7,773 nt of DNA. Source: CAYWHE01 sp964458125. Its GTDB lineage: Bacteria > Bacteroidota > Bacteroidia > AKYH767-A > OLB10. Both the position numbers and the translations under genes were made by a program. Shown piece by piece: positions 1 through 6,187 of this stretch. The stretch's first letter is position 1, and every line of letters starts with the position of its first letter. The stretch spans positions 1 to 7,773 of the forward strand of contig CAYWHE010000197.1 of the NCBI GenBank assembly GCA_964458125.1, read 5' to 3'. The notes beneath the pieces were generated by a model. That model searched no databases and was not told the origin of the DNA. It saw nothing but the letters and a program-made list of their open reading frames with translations.

Positions 1-1491
1 TATGCGCTGCTTCAGAAGGTCTTCCACGTGATCGCGGAAACACCGGCCTGGATCACCCAGCAGACCAATAAATTTTTCCCGTCTGCAACGGTTAACGGGG
101 AAATCACCCCGGAATACCTGGGCGTCGGTTACATCATCGGACCTCGTATAGCAGGGGTGTTAGTAGCCGGAGGCGTGCTTTCATGGCTGGGACTGATTCC
201 GTTGCTTGCCTCCCTTGTGCCCCCGGACATGATCGCCACGCAGCTCATCAAATTAGGTTACCTCCATGACCTCCTGACCAAGGGAGGGCCGGGCGGCTGG
301 GATCCCGAAACCCATACCTTCACCAGCACGGCAACCGCGGTTTACCGGGCCTATGTCAGGCAGATTGGTGCAGGCATGGTCGCCGCCGGCGGGTTTATCA
401 CCCTGGTTAAAACATTGCCAACCATCGTTACCTCCTTCAGGGAAAGCGTAGGTTCCATGAAAGAAAAAGCCGCGGGCATCGCCGTGAGCCGTACGGAAAA
501 CGACCTGTCCTTTAAAACCGTCATCATCGGCAGTATCGGCCTCGTGGCCCTGATGGCCCTGCTGCCACAGATTCCCGGGGATTCCATTATCAACAAGCTG
601 CTCATCGGCATCCTGGTGGTGGTGTTTGGTTTTTTCTTCGTCACCGTTTCCAGCCGCATCGTCGGCATCATCGGTTCCAGCTCTAACCCCATCTCCGGCA
701 TGACCATCGCCACGCTTATGGGTACGGCCCTGATCTTTATAGCCGTAGGCTGGACAGGAAAAATTTATGAACCCATGGCACTGGTCGTGGGCGGTATGAT
801 CTGTATTGCGGCTGCCAATGCCGGCGCCACATCCCAGGACCTGAAAACGGGTTACATTGTCGGCGCCACACCGAAGTACCAACAATTGTCCTTATTCGTC
901 GGAGCCATTGTTTCATCCATTTTTATCGGCATCACCGTTAAAATCCTTGACACCCCGACCCAGGAAATGCTCTCCCAGGGCATTACGCATGCCATCGGAA
1001 GCGATAAATACCCGGCTCCGCAGGGTACCCTGATGGCCACCCTGATCAAAGGCCTGCTGTCTTTTAACCTGGACTGGCAGTTTGTACTCGTGGGCGTATT
1101 TATGGCTATTACCATGGAACTCTGCGGCGTGAAATCACTTAATTTTGCCGTCGGCGCTTATCTTCCGCTGTCCACCACCCTGCCCATCTTTGCAGGAGGA
1201 GTCGTCAAAGGCATCGTGGACTGGAGGTCCAAAAAAGAAAATAAAAACGCCGAAGAAAGCGAACTGGGCAAGGGCAGTCTTTTTGCAACCGGCCTTGTAG
1301 CCGGCGGGGCGCTGGCCGGGGTTATTATTGCCATCCTGTTTGTCAACGACAACATTGCCGCATCCCTGGCCGGTGCCAACTTCGAACATCAACTGACCGG
1401 CGCGCTGGGGGGCGGAGGCTATATGATTTTAGGCACGGCCTTCTTCTGCCTGCTGGCAACGGTATTGTACCGGGTTGCACGAAAGGGGTGA
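1..1491 (+). CDS. OPT family oligopeptide transporter, C-terminal part (5' truncated by window)
   Basis: The reading frame is open from base 1 to the TGA at 1489-1491, so 496 residues are visible and the N-terminus lies outside the window. The protein is a polytopic inner-membrane transporter of the OPT family, whose members import peptides or metal chelates, probably with protons; the substrate cannot be told from sequence. Family-like segments are PEYLGVGYIIGPR (109-147), SQDLKTGYIVGATP (832-873), the TLMATLIKG stretch (1027-1053) before a transmembrane helix, and NFAVGAYLPLSTTLPIF (1141-1191). Many hydrophobic helices alternate with short loops, and a charged loop rich in Lys and Glu lies at about 1228-1275. 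The last helix ends a few residues before the stop, so the C-terminus looks complete. A GTG at 28 is inside the gene and is not a start. A strong terminator follows at 1561-1601. Family assignment is firm; substrate is unknown. Confidence 0.93.
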   Translation, partial: YALLQKVFHVIAETPAWITQQTNKFFPSATVNGEITPEYLGVGYIIGPRIAGVLVAGGVLSWLGLIPLLASLVPPDMIATQLIKLGYLHDLLTKGGPGGWDPETHTFTSTATAVYRAYVRQIGAGMVAAGGFITLVKTLPTIVTSFRESVGSMKEKAAGIAVSRTENDLSFKTVIIGSIGLVALMALLPQIPGDSIINKLLIGILVVVFGFFFVTVSSRIVGIIGSSSNPISGMTIATLMGTALIFIAVGWTGKIYEPMALVVGGMICIAAANAGATSQDLKTGYIVGATPKYQQLSLFVGAIVSSIFIGITVKILDTPTQEMLSQGITHAIGSDKYPAPQGTLMATLIKGLLSFNLDWQFVLVGVFMAITMELCGVKSLNFAVGAYLPLSTTLPIFAGGVVKGIVDWRSKKENKNAEESELGKGSLFATGLVAGGALAGVIIAILFVNDNIAASLAGANFEHQLTGALGGGGYMILGTAFFCLLATVLYRVARKG

Positions 1492-1560
1492 AGCACGCCT
1501 CCGCAAACGGAGGAGAATTCACCCTGAATGATTCAAGCTACCGGCTCATTCCAATACCTG

Positions 1561-1601
1561 AACGGGAGAAAACATTTTTGATTTTCTCCCGTTTAATTTT
1601 T
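1561..1601 (+). terminator. Rho-independent terminator after the OPT gene
   Basis: A perfect 12-base-pair inverted repeat, AACGGGAGAAAA at 1561-1572 and TTTTCTCCCGTT at 1582-1593, encloses a 9-base loop and is followed directly by TAATTTTT (1594-1601). The A-rich 5' arm and T-rich 3' arm mean it may also act on the opposite strand. It lies 70 bases after the OPT stop and separates that gene from the thioredoxin-like gene. Confidence 0.88.
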
Positions 1602-1628
1602 AAATATCCGGTCCGTTTTATATATTTC
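1598..1628 (+). promoter_or_regulatory. Candidate Bacteroidota promoter for the thioredoxin-like gene
   Basis: TATATTTC at 1621-1628 matches seven of eight positions of the Bacteroidota -7 element TAnnTTTG. TTTT at 1598-1601, in the terminator's T-tract, sits 19 bases upstream as a weak -33 element (consensus TTTG). Transcription would start near 1635, giving a leader of about 40 bases before ATG 1677. The AT-rich setting makes chance matches likely, so this is a moderate call. Confidence 0.4.
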
Positions 1629-1676
1629 GTAAAATTTCATCCAGTCCGCACCGGGCTGAAAGCCATCTTCCTTCCA

Positions 1677-2213
1677 ATGACTTCAACCATCCTGCAAAAA
1701 ATCAACTCGTACACCGGCATCCTGCTTCTCCTGCTGGTTGCTTCTTCCTGCCAGGCCCAGCAGCACCAGGAAAAAATTCAGTGGATGAGTTTTGAAGATG
1801 CCGTGAAAGCTTCAGAGAAAAATCCAAAAAAAATGTATATCGATGTGTATACCGCCTGGTGCGGGTGGTGCAAACGGATGGATGCCACCACGTTTTCCAA
1901 TGACACCGTTGCCGACTACATGATGAAAAATTACTATTGCGTGAAGCTGGATGCCGAAACGCGGGACACCATTTATTTCAGGGAGAAAATGTTTGTATAT
2001 AAGCCTGAATTGAAGGCCAATGAAATCGCCCTTTCCATGCTTTCCGGCAAAATGGGATACCCGTCAGCCGTATTTTTCGATGAAAAATTCAACCTCCTGA
2101 CGGTTGTGCAAAGCTACCTGACTCCACCGCAGATCATGCCCATGCTGAAGTATTTCGGTGAAAATATTTACCTGAATAAAACCTGGGAAGAATACCAGAA
2201 GAGTGTGAACTGA
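1677..2213 (+). CDS. Exported thioredoxin-fold protein (WCGWC active site)
   Basis: This 178-residue protein starts with a short polar stretch, a hydrophobic core (GILLLLLVA, residues 14-22) and SSCQAQ, a signal peptide. The mature part has the thioredoxin pattern: a strand MYIDVYTA (53-60), the redox motif WCGWC with C62 and C65, the following helix KRMDATTF, and the likely cis-proline P129 in GYPSAVFFD. It should act in the periplasm or outer envelope as a thiol-disulfide oxidoreductase; partner and direction are unknown. Cleavage could be at C25 (lipoprotein, but the -3 residue is Ala) or after A27 (signal peptidase I). The domain resembles the Thioredoxin_7 type more than the TlpA/ResA type, by inference. 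The frame is open back to GTG 1488, but I chose ATG 1677 because the signal peptide starts there and the terminator lies between. C88 is an extra cysteine outside the active site. Confidence 0.88.
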   Translation: MTSTILQKINSYTGILLLLLVASSCQAQQHQEKIQWMSFEDAVKASEKNPKKMYIDVYTAWCGWCKRMDATTFSNDTVADYMMKNYYCVKLDAETRDTIYFREKMFVYKPELKANEIALSMLSGKMGYPSAVFFDEKFNLLTVVQSYLTPPQIMPMLKYFGENIYLNKTWEEYQKSVN

Positions 2214-2254
2214 CAGACCGAACCCGGCCGAAAACGATCCGCCTGTTTATTGAG

Positions 2255-2279
2255 TTCCGTGTTGAATACCCGTACGGAA
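2255..2279 (+). terminator. Weak hairpin after the thioredoxin-like gene, possible terminator
   Basis: TTCCGT (2255-2260) and ACGGAA (2274-2279) form a 6-base-pair stem, extendable by two G-T wobble pairs into the 13-base loop. What follows is TAATTTCC, not a real T-tract, so termination would be inefficient. It is the only hairpin I see between 2213 and the next promoter. Confidence 0.3.
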
Positions 2280-2292
2280 TAATTTCCGGGTA

Positions 2293-2324
2293 GTTGTTGC
2301 ATTTAAATTATTTAATTACTTTTG
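2293..2324 (+). promoter_or_regulatory. Bacteroidota-type promoter for the DUF2851-HhH gene pair
   Basis: TACTTTTG at 2317-2324 matches the -7 consensus TAnnTTTG exactly. GTTG at 2293-2296 lies 20 bases upstream as a -33 element (consensus TTTG), within the normal spacing. Transcription should begin near 2331, about 50 bases before ATG 2380. Just downstream are a small inverted repeat, GGTTG (2325-2329) with CAACC (2336-2340), and a 10-base palindrome ATCCCGGGAT (2354-2363); neither has a known role. Confidence 0.65.
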
Positions 2325-2379
2325 GGTTGTTAATCCAACCATCCCATTTTTTAATCCCGGGATAGAAAAAAATTTTATC

Positions 2380-3675
2380 ATGACAGAAGCATTTTTATTT
2401 CATGCCTGGCAATGCCGGCTCTTTACCACCACCAATTTTACGACCACGGAAGGGGAACCGCTCCATGTTTTGCATCCCGGTTTACAGAACACCGATGCGG
2501 GTCCCGACTTCTTGAATGCCCGTATCCGGATCGGAGACACGTTATGGGCAGGAAACGTTGAGATCCACCTTCGTTCAAGCGACTGGAACCGGCATCGTCA
2601 CCAGCATGATCCGGCTTACTCCAACATCATCCTGCATGCGGTGTATGAAGCCGATGAGGAAATCAAACGACCGGATGGAACCGCCATTCCGGTATTGCTG
2701 CTCAAAGACCTGATCCATGAACAGGCGCTAAAAAACTATTATTACCTCCTTGGTAACCGGCAATGGATACCCTGCGCCTCCCAGGTCGGAGAGGTTGATC
2801 AGCTCGTGAAGGAAATGCAGGTAAGCCGGATGCTGACGGAAAGACTGGAACGGAAGACAAGGGCCCTGGCCGAAGAACTCCGCGTGGAAAGCTATCACTG
2901 GGAGGAAATTTTTTACAGGCACCTGGCCCGTAATTTTGGTTTTCATACCAATGCCGTCCCGTTCGAACTCCTGGCCAAAGCCCTTCCCGAAACGGTGCTG
3001 GCCAGGCACAAGGCAAGTCCACTGCAGGTGGAAGCACTTTTTTTCGGCATGGCCGGCCTGCTGGTTCCGGAATTTAAGGATGAATATCCGCTGAAACTGA
3101 AATCGGAATTTCATTTCCTGAAAACGAAATTCAACCTGCATCCCATCGAAGGACATCTCTGGAAATTCCTCCGCCTGCGCCCGGCCAACTTTCCAACCAT
3201 CCGCCTGGCCCAGTTCAGCAGCCTGGTGGTAAGCAGCAACAGGCTGTTCATGCATCTCCTGCAGGCCGCCGGAATGGAGGAGGTAACTGCCTTATTTACA
3301 GTTGATGTTTCGCCTTACTGGAAGACACATTTTACCTTTGATCACCCTTCCCGTTATGACGACAAACCCCTGGGCCGCAAGTCGGTTGAAAATATCATCA
3401 TCAATACCCTTGCACCTTTTCTTTTTTTATACGGCACGCTGAAAGGACTTCCCATTTACCGGGAACGGGCGTTAACGTACCTGGAACATATTCCGCCTGA
3501 ACAAAACAGTATCATCGGGAAATGGGAAGAACTGGGATGGCCGTCCAAAAATGCCGCGCATTCCCAGGGACTGCTGGAGCTGAAAAACAATTTTTGCCAG
3601 CAACGGAAATGCCTGCAGTGCAGCGTTGGAAACAACCTGCTCCGGCAGGAAAAAGCGGTCGAAAAAATACGTTAA
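2380..3675 (+). CDS. DUF2851 family protein
   Basis: This 431-residue protein is recognised by its conserved N-terminal block: NTDAGPDF (37-44), WAGNVEIH (56-63), SSDW (66-69), a His-rich stretch HRHQHD (72-77) and NIILHAVYE (82-90). The WIPC motif (129-132) and a C-terminal Cys cluster FCQQRKCLQC (C406, C411, C414) followed by SVGNNLL also fit the family. No signal peptide or membrane segment is seen, so it should be cytoplasmic. The family is widespread in Bacteroidota and has no assigned function that I know of. Visible hints are D43, E61 and H63 spaced like a PD-(D/E)XK nuclease core, and cysteines that could hold zinc or an iron-sulfur cluster; both are inference. A complete promoter precedes it, and the HhH gene follows after 21 bases with no terminator, so the two are probably co-transcribed. 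ATG 2380 has no Shine-Dalgarno sequence. Confidence 0.9.
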   Translation: MTEAFLFHAWQCRLFTTTNFTTTEGEPLHVLHPGLQNTDAGPDFLNARIRIGDTLWAGNVEIHLRSSDWNRHRHQHDPAYSNIILHAVYEADEEIKRPDGTAIPVLLLKDLIHEQALKNYYYLLGNRQWIPCASQVGEVDQLVKEMQVSRMLTERLERKTRALAEELRVESYHWEEIFYRHLARNFGFHTNAVPFELLAKALPETVLARHKASPLQVEALFFGMAGLLVPEFKDEYPLKLKSEFHFLKTKFNLHPIEGHLWKFLRLRPANFPTIRLAQFSSLVVSSNRLFMHLLQAAGMEEVTALFTVDVSPYWKTHFTFDHPSRYDDKPLGRKSVENIIINTLAPFLFLYGTLKGLPIYRERALTYLEHIPPEQNSIIGKWEELGWPSKNAAHSQGLLELKNNFCQQRKCLQCSVGNNLLRQEKAVEKIR

Positions 3676-3696
3676 CCAGTCATTTTCCTTTTTATC

Positions 3697-4659
3697 ATGA
3701 AATCCAGGTCAACCTATGAACAGGTCCTGCAGGCCCTGTCCGATTATTTTACATTCTCCCGCCTGCACCGGAGAGGATCCCTGTTTTTATTATTACTGAA
3801 CGTGGTGCTGGCTTCGGGGTTTTATTTCATTCATTACCTGAGGCCCGCCGGCGTCTTTGATTCAACGCCCTTCCGGCAGGAGCTGGCCAACTTTCAGGCA
3901 GCGATGGAAAAATCAAAGCAGGCGGCTGCGAAGAAAAAAAAAGAGGCGTCTTCAGTCCCGGATCTTTTGCCCGGTAAACCGCCTGACGGATCGAAACCGG
4001 TTTTCTTCCGGTTCGATCCCAATACTCTTTCCCCGGAAGGTTTCAGGTCCCTTGGCCTCTCTGAAAAACAGGCCGCGGTAATCATCCGCTACCGGGGGAA
4101 GGGCGGCAAATTCAAAACCAGATCCGATCTGAAAAAAATGTATTGCATCAGTCCGGAACTGTATGCAGACCTGGAACCGTTTATTTTCATAACCCCCGAT
4201 ACGGTTGTGAAAGGAAACGGGGCAGTCACCCTTCCTGCCCGCAACCTCTCCTCCAGCGTGCCGCAGGTTTATGATCTGAATACGGTCACCACTGCCGACC
4301 TGGACAGCATACGGGGCATCGGCCCGGCCATTGCCAGTGCCATCATCCGCTACCGGGAAAGGCTTGGAGGCTACCGCAGCCTGGAGCAGCTCCGGGAGGT
4401 TTATGGCATTGACAGCAACCTGTACCCGCAGGTCATCCCTCAATTGCGCCTGGGAGTGATTTCCCTCACCCGCATCAACATCAATACGGGTTATGCCGGC
4501 GACCTGAAACATCCCTACCTCGACCGGGAGTTGGCGCGCCTGATCGTCAATTACCGCAAACTGCACGGGGCGTTCAGGTCGGTGGAAGACCTGAAAAAAT
4601 TGGCCTTGGTTAATGAGGAATTATATCTTAAACTTGCACCCTATTTGACAACCGAATAA
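3697..4659 (+). CDS. Membrane-anchored triple helix-hairpin-helix (ComEA-like) protein
   Basis: The protein has 320 residues. A basic N-terminus is followed by one transmembrane segment (about 29-48), a charged Lys/Ala-rich linker that may form a helix or coiled coil (59-84), and three tandem ComEA-type helix-hairpin-helix units at about 106-165, 192-250 and 258-318. Only the middle unit has the canonical hairpin glycines (GIGP, 207-210, then AIASAIIRYR). The first has LGLS and the third HPYLDREL, so only the middle unit is likely to contact the DNA backbone well. Basic residues before the helix would place the HhH part outside the cytoplasm by the positive-inside rule, as for ComEA. A role in DNA uptake or binding is possible but unproven, and no other competence gene is in the window. 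It follows the DUF2851 gene by 21 bases, and both starts are preceded by TTTATC. Confidence 0.88.
   Translation: MKSRSTYEQVLQALSDYFTFSRLHRRGSLFLLLLNVVLASGFYFIHYLRPAGVFDSTPFRQELANFQAAMEKSKQAAAKKKKEASSVPDLLPGKPPDGSKPVFFRFDPNTLSPEGFRSLGLSEKQAAVIIRYRGKGGKFKTRSDLKKMYCISPELYADLEPFIFITPDTVVKGNGAVTLPARNLSSSVPQVYDLNTVTTADLDSIRGIGPAIASAIIRYRERLGGYRSLEQLREVYGIDSNLYPQVIPQLRLGVISLTRININTGYAGDLKHPYLDRELARLIVNYRKLHGAFRSVEDLKKLALVNEELYLKLAPYLTTE
4081..4357 (+). repeat. 16-base direct repeat in HhH units 1 and 2
   Basis: ATCATCCGCTACCGGG occurs identically at 4081-4096 and 4342-4357, in the same reading frame, encoding IIRYR followed by Gly or Glu. The copies lie in the second helix of HhH units 1 and 2, whose surrounding DNA has diverged. 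It marks the internal duplication of the gene, not a mobile repeat. Confidence 0.85.
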
Positions 4660-4674
4660 GCCAACTTACTTTTA
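4644..4674 (+). promoter_or_regulatory. Candidate promoter for the acyl-CoA dehydrogenase gene
   Basis: TTTG at 4644-4647 is separated by 19 bases from TACTTTTA at 4667-4674, which matches seven of eight positions of TAnnTTTG. The -33 element lies in the last codons of the HhH gene. The start site would fall near 4681, leaving a leader of only about 10 bases before ATG 4691. Read-through from the upstream operon is also possible, since no terminator intervenes. Confidence 0.5.
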
Positions 4675-4690
4675 TTTTTTATTTGCTTTT

Positions 4691-5830
4691 ATGGACTTTA
4701 CGCTGAACGAAAACCAAAAAATGATCGCCCAGACCATCCGGGATTTTGGTGACAAACATATACGCCCGAAGATGATGGAATGGGATGAGCGCCAGGAATT
4801 CCCCGTGGAGGTTTTTAAAAAGCTTGGTGAACTTGGTTTGATGGGCGTCCTGGTACCTGTTGAATACGGGGGATCCGGTTTCGGCTATTTGGAATACGTT
4901 ACAGCCATTACCGAGCTTTCCAAAATCTGCGGCTCCATCGGCCTGTCCATGGCGGCACACAACTCCCTTTGCACGGGTCACATCATGACTTTCGGAAATG
5001 AGGAGCAGAAGAAAAAATACCTTCCGAAGCTGGCCACGGCCGAATGGATTGGCGCGTGGGGACTGACCGAGCCGAATACCGGTTCCGATGCGGGCAACAT
5101 GATGTGCGTGGCGAAAAAAGACGGGGATCATTTCATCATCAACGGTTCAAAATGCTGGATCACGCACGGGAAAACGGGGCAGGTGGCCGTGGTGATCGTA
5201 CGGACGGGTGAAAAACGCGATTCGCATGGCATGTCAGCCTTTATCGTGGAAAAAGGCACTCCGGGCTTTACGCACGGTCGCAAGGAAAACAAGCTGGGGA
5301 TGCGGGCTTCGGAAACCACTGAACTGTTATTCGACAACTGCCGTGTGCATCAGAGCCAGATGATGGGTAAAGAAGGTGATGGCTTTATCCAGGCCATGAA
5401 AGTGCTGGACGGGGGCCGCATATCCATCGCATCCCTGTCGCTCGGTATTGCCAAAGGGGCCTTCGAGGCTTCACTTCAATATTCGAAAGAGCGGCAGCAA
5501 TTCGACAAGCCCATCAGTGAATTCCAGGCCATCGCTTTTAAACTGGCCGACATGGCCACCCAGATAGAAGCCGCCGAACTGCTGACTTTCCAGGCCGCCG
5601 ATTTAAAAAACAAAGGAGAAAAAGTATCCAAACAATCCGCCTTTGCCAAGTATTATGCATCGGAGGTGGCCGTTCGCGTTTCCACCGAAGCGGTTCAGAT
5701 TTTCGGAGGCTATGGTTATACCAAGGATTTTCCCGTGGAGAAATATTACCGCGACTCCAAACTCTGCACCATCGGAGAAGGCACTTCCGAAGTGCAGAAG
5801 ATGGTTATCTCACGCGAGCTGTTACGGTAA
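4691..5830 (+). CDS. Acyl-CoA dehydrogenase, short-chain type
   Basis: This cytoplasmic FAD enzyme oxidises acyl-CoA to trans-2-enoyl-CoA and passes electrons to electron-transfer flavoprotein, in beta-oxidation or branched-chain amino acid breakdown. Its 379 residues match the usual family length, with the three expected parts: an N-terminal helical domain (about 6-118), a middle beta domain with GLTEP (124-128), GSD (131-133) and KCWIT (154-158), and a C-terminal helical domain. The latter has ERQQFDKPI (267-275), which helps bind FAD, the signature Q336-GGYGYTKDFP to RD (354-355), and IGEGTSE with E363 at the catalytic-base position of short- and medium-chain members. All key residues are present. 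Chain-length preference cannot be read; the butyryl-CoA-like pattern is an inference. No etfAB or other beta-oxidation genes are in the window. ATG 4691 is the only sensible start and lacks a Shine-Dalgarno sequence. Confidence 0.96.
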   Translation: MDFTLNENQKMIAQTIRDFGDKHIRPKMMEWDERQEFPVEVFKKLGELGLMGVLVPVEYGGSGFGYLEYVTAITELSKICGSIGLSMAAHNSLCTGHIMTFGNEEQKKKYLPKLATAEWIGAWGLTEPNTGSDAGNMMCVAKKDGDHFIINGSKCWITHGKTGQVAVVIVRTGEKRDSHGMSAFIVEKGTPGFTHGRKENKLGMRASETTELLFDNCRVHQSQMMGKEGDGFIQAMKVLDGGRISIASLSLGIAKGAFEASLQYSKERQQFDKPISEFQAIAFKLADMATQIEAAELLTFQAADLKNKGEKVSKQSAFAKYYASEVAVRVSTEAVQIFGGYGYTKDFPVEKYYRDSKLCTIGEGTSEVQKMVISRELLR

Positions 5831-5874
5831 CCTTCGGCCATTTCCGCTTTACGTCCGGCTCAGCGCACTGACCC

Positions 5875-5905
5875 ACCGCAGCAATTCGGGCCGCGGTAAT
5901 TTTTT
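5875..5905 (+). terminator. Weak intrinsic terminator after the acyl-CoA dehydrogenase gene
   Basis: ACCGC (5875-5879) pairs with GCGGT (5893-5897) around a 13-base loop, followed by AA and six T residues (5900-5905). The T-tract is good but the stem has only five pairs, so this is a tentative call. It lies 45 bases after the stop codon, a suitable distance. Confidence 0.4.
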
Positions 5906-5957
5906 CATGCTCCGCAGGCTGCGTGGAATTCAACCTGAAAGATTAACAGGCGTCCTC

Positions 5958-5988
5958 TTTTCTTCCTTCGCGCATTTTCCTACCTTTG
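5958..5988 (+). promoter_or_regulatory. Candidate Bacteroidota promoter for the secreted propeller gene
   Basis: TACCTTTG at 5981-5988 is an exact match to the -7 consensus TAnnTTTG. TTTT at 5958-5961 lies 19 bases upstream as an imperfect -33 element. Transcription would start near 5995, giving an unusually long leader of roughly 190 bases to ATG 6188. Confidence 0.5.
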
Positions 5989-5999
5989 GAGAGTGAATC

Positions 6000-6011
6000 C
6001 GCCTGCAGGCG
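6000..6011. promoter_or_regulatory. 12-base perfect palindrome at the predicted transcription start
   Basis: CGCCTGCAGGCG is self-complementary. With one mismatched pair the symmetry extends by two more bases on each side (AT at 5997-5998, AT at 6013-6014). It begins 11 bases after the TACCTTTG element, where a repressor operator or a 5'-end mRNA stem would lie. It could also be a dispersed genomic palindrome; no binding protein can be named. Confidence 0.35.
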
Positions 6012-6187
6012 AATATGGCGCGGTTTTATTCCGGTTGAAGGGATCAACGCCCGAAAAGAATTGCGGCTGTAATTTCCTGCGGATTTAGCTTGCATGATAA
6101 TCAGCCGGACGAAATGTTCAACGCAGCATCATTTTTATCACGCCATCGGTAAACAGACCAGGCCACCATCGCATCAACACATCAGCC

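Larger units (their letters stand above)
5831..6187 (+). other. 357-base intergenic region and probable leader of the propeller gene
   Basis: I see no convincing gene here on either strand. It holds a weak terminator-like hairpin (5875-5905), a promoter-like site (5958-5988), a 12-base palindrome at the predicted start of transcription (6000-6011), and then about 175 bases of untranslated leader before ATG 6188. Within the leader is a small hairpin, GTTGA (6034-6038) with TCAAC (6044-6048). No riboswitch or known RNA family is recognised. Confidence 0.6.

Noticed and set aside
28..30. GTG at 28 as start of the transporter
   Set aside because: The frame is open from base 1 with family-like sequence, and OPT proteins are longer than 487 residues; the gene simply enters the window from the left.
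253..885. Long minus-strand open frame (210 codons) opposite the OPT gene
   Set aside because: Its product is low-complexity, rich in Asp, Gly and His, as expected for an antisense shadow of a hydrophobic membrane protein; no domain is recognisable.
1488..1676. GTG at 1488 overlapping the OPT stop codon as start of the thioredoxin-like gene, giving a 241-residue protein
   Set aside because: The extra 63 residues run through the perfect terminator hairpin and have no recognisable domain, while ATG 1677 begins a proper signal peptide.
3952..4566. Minus-strand open frame of 204 codons opposite the HhH gene
   Set aside because: No recognisable motif, and the + strand frame has clear HhH domains throughout; treated as a shadow.
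3697..4659. Naming the HhH protein comEA
   Set aside because: It has three HhH units, a long charged linker and no competence neighbours; triple-HhH proteins of this layout are common in Bacteroidota without proven competence function.
5821..5831. GTTACgGTAAC inverted repeat over the dehydrogenase stop codon
   Set aside because: A one-base centre cannot form an mRNA hairpin, it is mostly coding sequence, and short symmetry of this kind is expected by chance.
5643..5996. Open frame extending past the end of the acyl-CoA dehydrogenase gene
   Set aside because: Two thirds of it is a shadow of the dehydrogenase C-terminus, and the remainder has no recognisable features.
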